Positions 62,675-64,000 of a stretch of DNA of 64,000 nt are shown piece after piece (the first letter of the stretch is position 1; every line of letters begins with the position of its first letter). Source of the stretch: Caballeronia cordobensis (GTDB lineage Bacteria > Pseudomonadota > Gammaproteobacteria > Burkholderiales > Burkholderiaceae). The translations under genes and the position numbers were made by a program. The stretch spans positions 1 through 64,000 of the forward strand of contig NZ_FCNY02000019.1 of the NCBI RefSeq assembly GCF_001544575.2, in the 5' to 3' direction. Under the pieces are notes generated by a model, which did not search any database, was not told where the DNA came from, and saw nothing but the letters and a program-made list of their open reading frames with translations.

Positions 62675-64000
62675 ATGGCGCTGGCAACCCGCTGCCCCCA
62701 CTGCGAAACCGTATTCAAGCTGGACCCGCATCTGCTCGCGCCGCATGACGGCCGCGTGCGCTGCGGACATTGCCAGGAAGTATTCGATGCCGCGCATCAT
62801 CGCTTCGAGCTTCCCGACGAGCCGGCTGCGGCAGGCGCCGCGCAACATGCCGCGATCATCGACGACGACGTCGCCGTCGGTCCCGCGACGAGTTCGGGCG
62901 CCGGTCCCGTTCGCGCGCCGGACCTGCCCGCGCATGCTCCGACCGTCCCCGAACCGCCGCTGAAGCCGAAGCCCTTCGCACCGCGCAACCTCGAACTCGG
63001 CGCGGCAAAGCACACTGATACGCCAACTCCGTCAGCCAGCGCCGCTCCCGGCGAGCAGGACGAGCGCACGGTCTACGCGAACGCGCCCTCCTTCGCGGGC
63101 GCGCCCGGGCAAACGCGGACCGCGCCGCCGCGCGCCGAGGCGTCGCACGGCGCGGCGAACGAGCCTTCCGCGCTGCCCGCCGAACCGGGGCCGATCAAAC
63201 AATTCGTGCGCGTGGGCGCAGCCCATCCCGAAGCGGCCAATTCGGCCCGAACCGGCGCCGATGCGCCGCCGCCCGGCGAGTTGCCCGCTCCGCCGTTCGA
63301 TCCGTTGAAGGATCGCGCGGAGCCGTTCATCGGACCCGCGCCCCGAGTGGATGCGCCGCCTCCCCGCCCTGCGCCGGAGCCGCCCGCGTCATCCGCGTGG
63401 CGCGACGACGCCGAGCCCGCCTTCGCCGACGAGCCGCCCGCCGCGCCGCGCCGCTCGAGTGCGAACGAGAAGTTTCCGGTCATTCGCGAACCGCGCGCGG
63501 CCAGCCAGCCGCGCGAATTCCACCCGCCGGCGCGCGCGACCGCGAGCAAGGCAAGCGCATCGCGGGCATCATCGCCGCGGTGCTGCTGGCGCTGCTGCTC
63601 CTCGTGCAACTGGCATGGTGGCAGCGCGAAAGCGTGATGGTGCTCGTGCCCGGCTCGCACATGCTCTACTCGAATGTCTGCGATCAGATCGGCTGCACGA
63701 TCTCGCCGCCGCGCGATATCGATGGCTTGCAAATCGAGAGCTCGGGGCTGCGTCAGGTGGACGGCCCGCACAAGCTCGAACTGAAGCTGTCGCTGCGCAA
63801 CCGGCTGGACGTGGCGCTCGCGTATCCGGCGCTCGAACTCACGCTGCTCGACGACAAGAACAACGTCGCCATCCGGCGCGTGCTCTGGCCGCAGGATTAC
63901 GCGCGACCGGGTACGATATTCGCCGTCGGCCTCGCGCCGCAAAGTGCGCAACCGGTCATCGTCCGGCTCGATACGGGCGATGCGGTTGCCGCGAATTACC
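62675..64000 (+). pseudogene. Zinc-ribbon/DUF3426 membrane protein gene, frameshifted and cut by the window edge
   Basis: The first part (62675 to about 63535) encodes an MJ0042-type zinc ribbon, CPHCETVFKLDPHLL with CGHCQEVFDA (Cys at about residues 8, 11, 29 and 32), then a long Pro/Ala-rich linker. The frame then runs into nonsense and stops at 63637. The next frame, from about 63541, reads REQGKRIAGIIAAVLLALLL, a membrane helix. It continues as a DUF3426 domain (SNVCDQIGCTISPPRDIDGL, LLDDKNNVAIRRVLWPQDYA) open to base 64000. The switch lies in the (CG)n tract at 63531-63538 and is explained by one CG unit too many (or one base lost). It may be a sequencing error or a real slippage mutation. 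Follows prmA by 50 bases. Confidence 0.85.

Noticed and set aside
60207..62687. Minus-strand frame of 826 codons
   Set aside because: Antisense shadow of accC and prmA; composition is Arg/His/Ala-rich with no domain.

Overview
The window reads as chromosomal DNA of a high-GC betaproteobacterium of the Burkholderiaceae, most likely the Burkholderia/Paraburkholderia/Caballeronia group. This is judged from protein likeness and from familiar blocks (proA-holA-lptE-leuS-exbDB-dapB-bamE-fur, barstar-RNase-maeB-thiL-pgpA, accBC-prmA). I saw no rRNA, tRNA or CRISPR array. Most of the sequence is ordinary housekeeping DNA with tightly packed genes and many ATGA stop/start overlaps. All calls were made by eye, with no database search.

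0-15.5 kb: gluconate and Entner-Doudoroff genes (gntK, gntP, eda, edd and the divergent regulator hexR, with two matching operator-like palindromes) are interleaved with a surface-adhesin locus. That locus holds a trimeric autotransporter (YadA type), three tandem DUF2827 genes and, beyond hexR, an HMW1C-like N-glycosyltransferase. The autotransporter is the oddest object in the window. Its signal-peptide end and its membrane-anchor end lie on the minus strand, but the 2.39-kb repeat region between them encodes the typical Ser/Thr/Leu stalk only on the plus strand. Flipping 2860-5251 in silico joins both ends in frame, except for one single-base frameshift near 3859.

15.5-25.3 kb: hemJ-like, proA, holA, lptE, leuS, exbD, exbB, dapB and bamE, then divergent fur. 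25.4-29.2 kb: a ureide operon (dctA-type transporter, allantoicase, ureidoglycolate lyase) with a divergent FadR-type GntR regulator and two GGTC-N-GACC operator candidates. 29.2-33.9 kb: gapA, tkt, a VOC protein and rsmE.

34.0-40.9 kb: a barnase-like RNase with a lipoprotein signal next to its barstar-like inhibitor, a probable unnamed small RNA on the opposite strand, maeB, thiL-pgpA, pncC and pyrF. 41.0-51.9 kb: a leftward sugar-acid operon with an IclR regulator, KDGal kinase, KDPGal aldolase, an SDR, the AraFGH-type ABC transporter, another SDR, an SMP-30 lactonase and an aldose epimerase. It looks built for oxidative galactose and/or arabinose use, but no sugar-acid dehydratase is present. 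A roughly 610-bp imperfect inverted repeat sits inside it.

52-64 kb: mtgA, aroE, an RNase II-type gene, yqiA, mpl, a small nucleotidyltransferase-like gene, tlpA, accB-accC-prmA, and a zinc-ribbon/DUF3426 gene that is frameshifted in a CG-dinucleotide tract and runs off the right edge.
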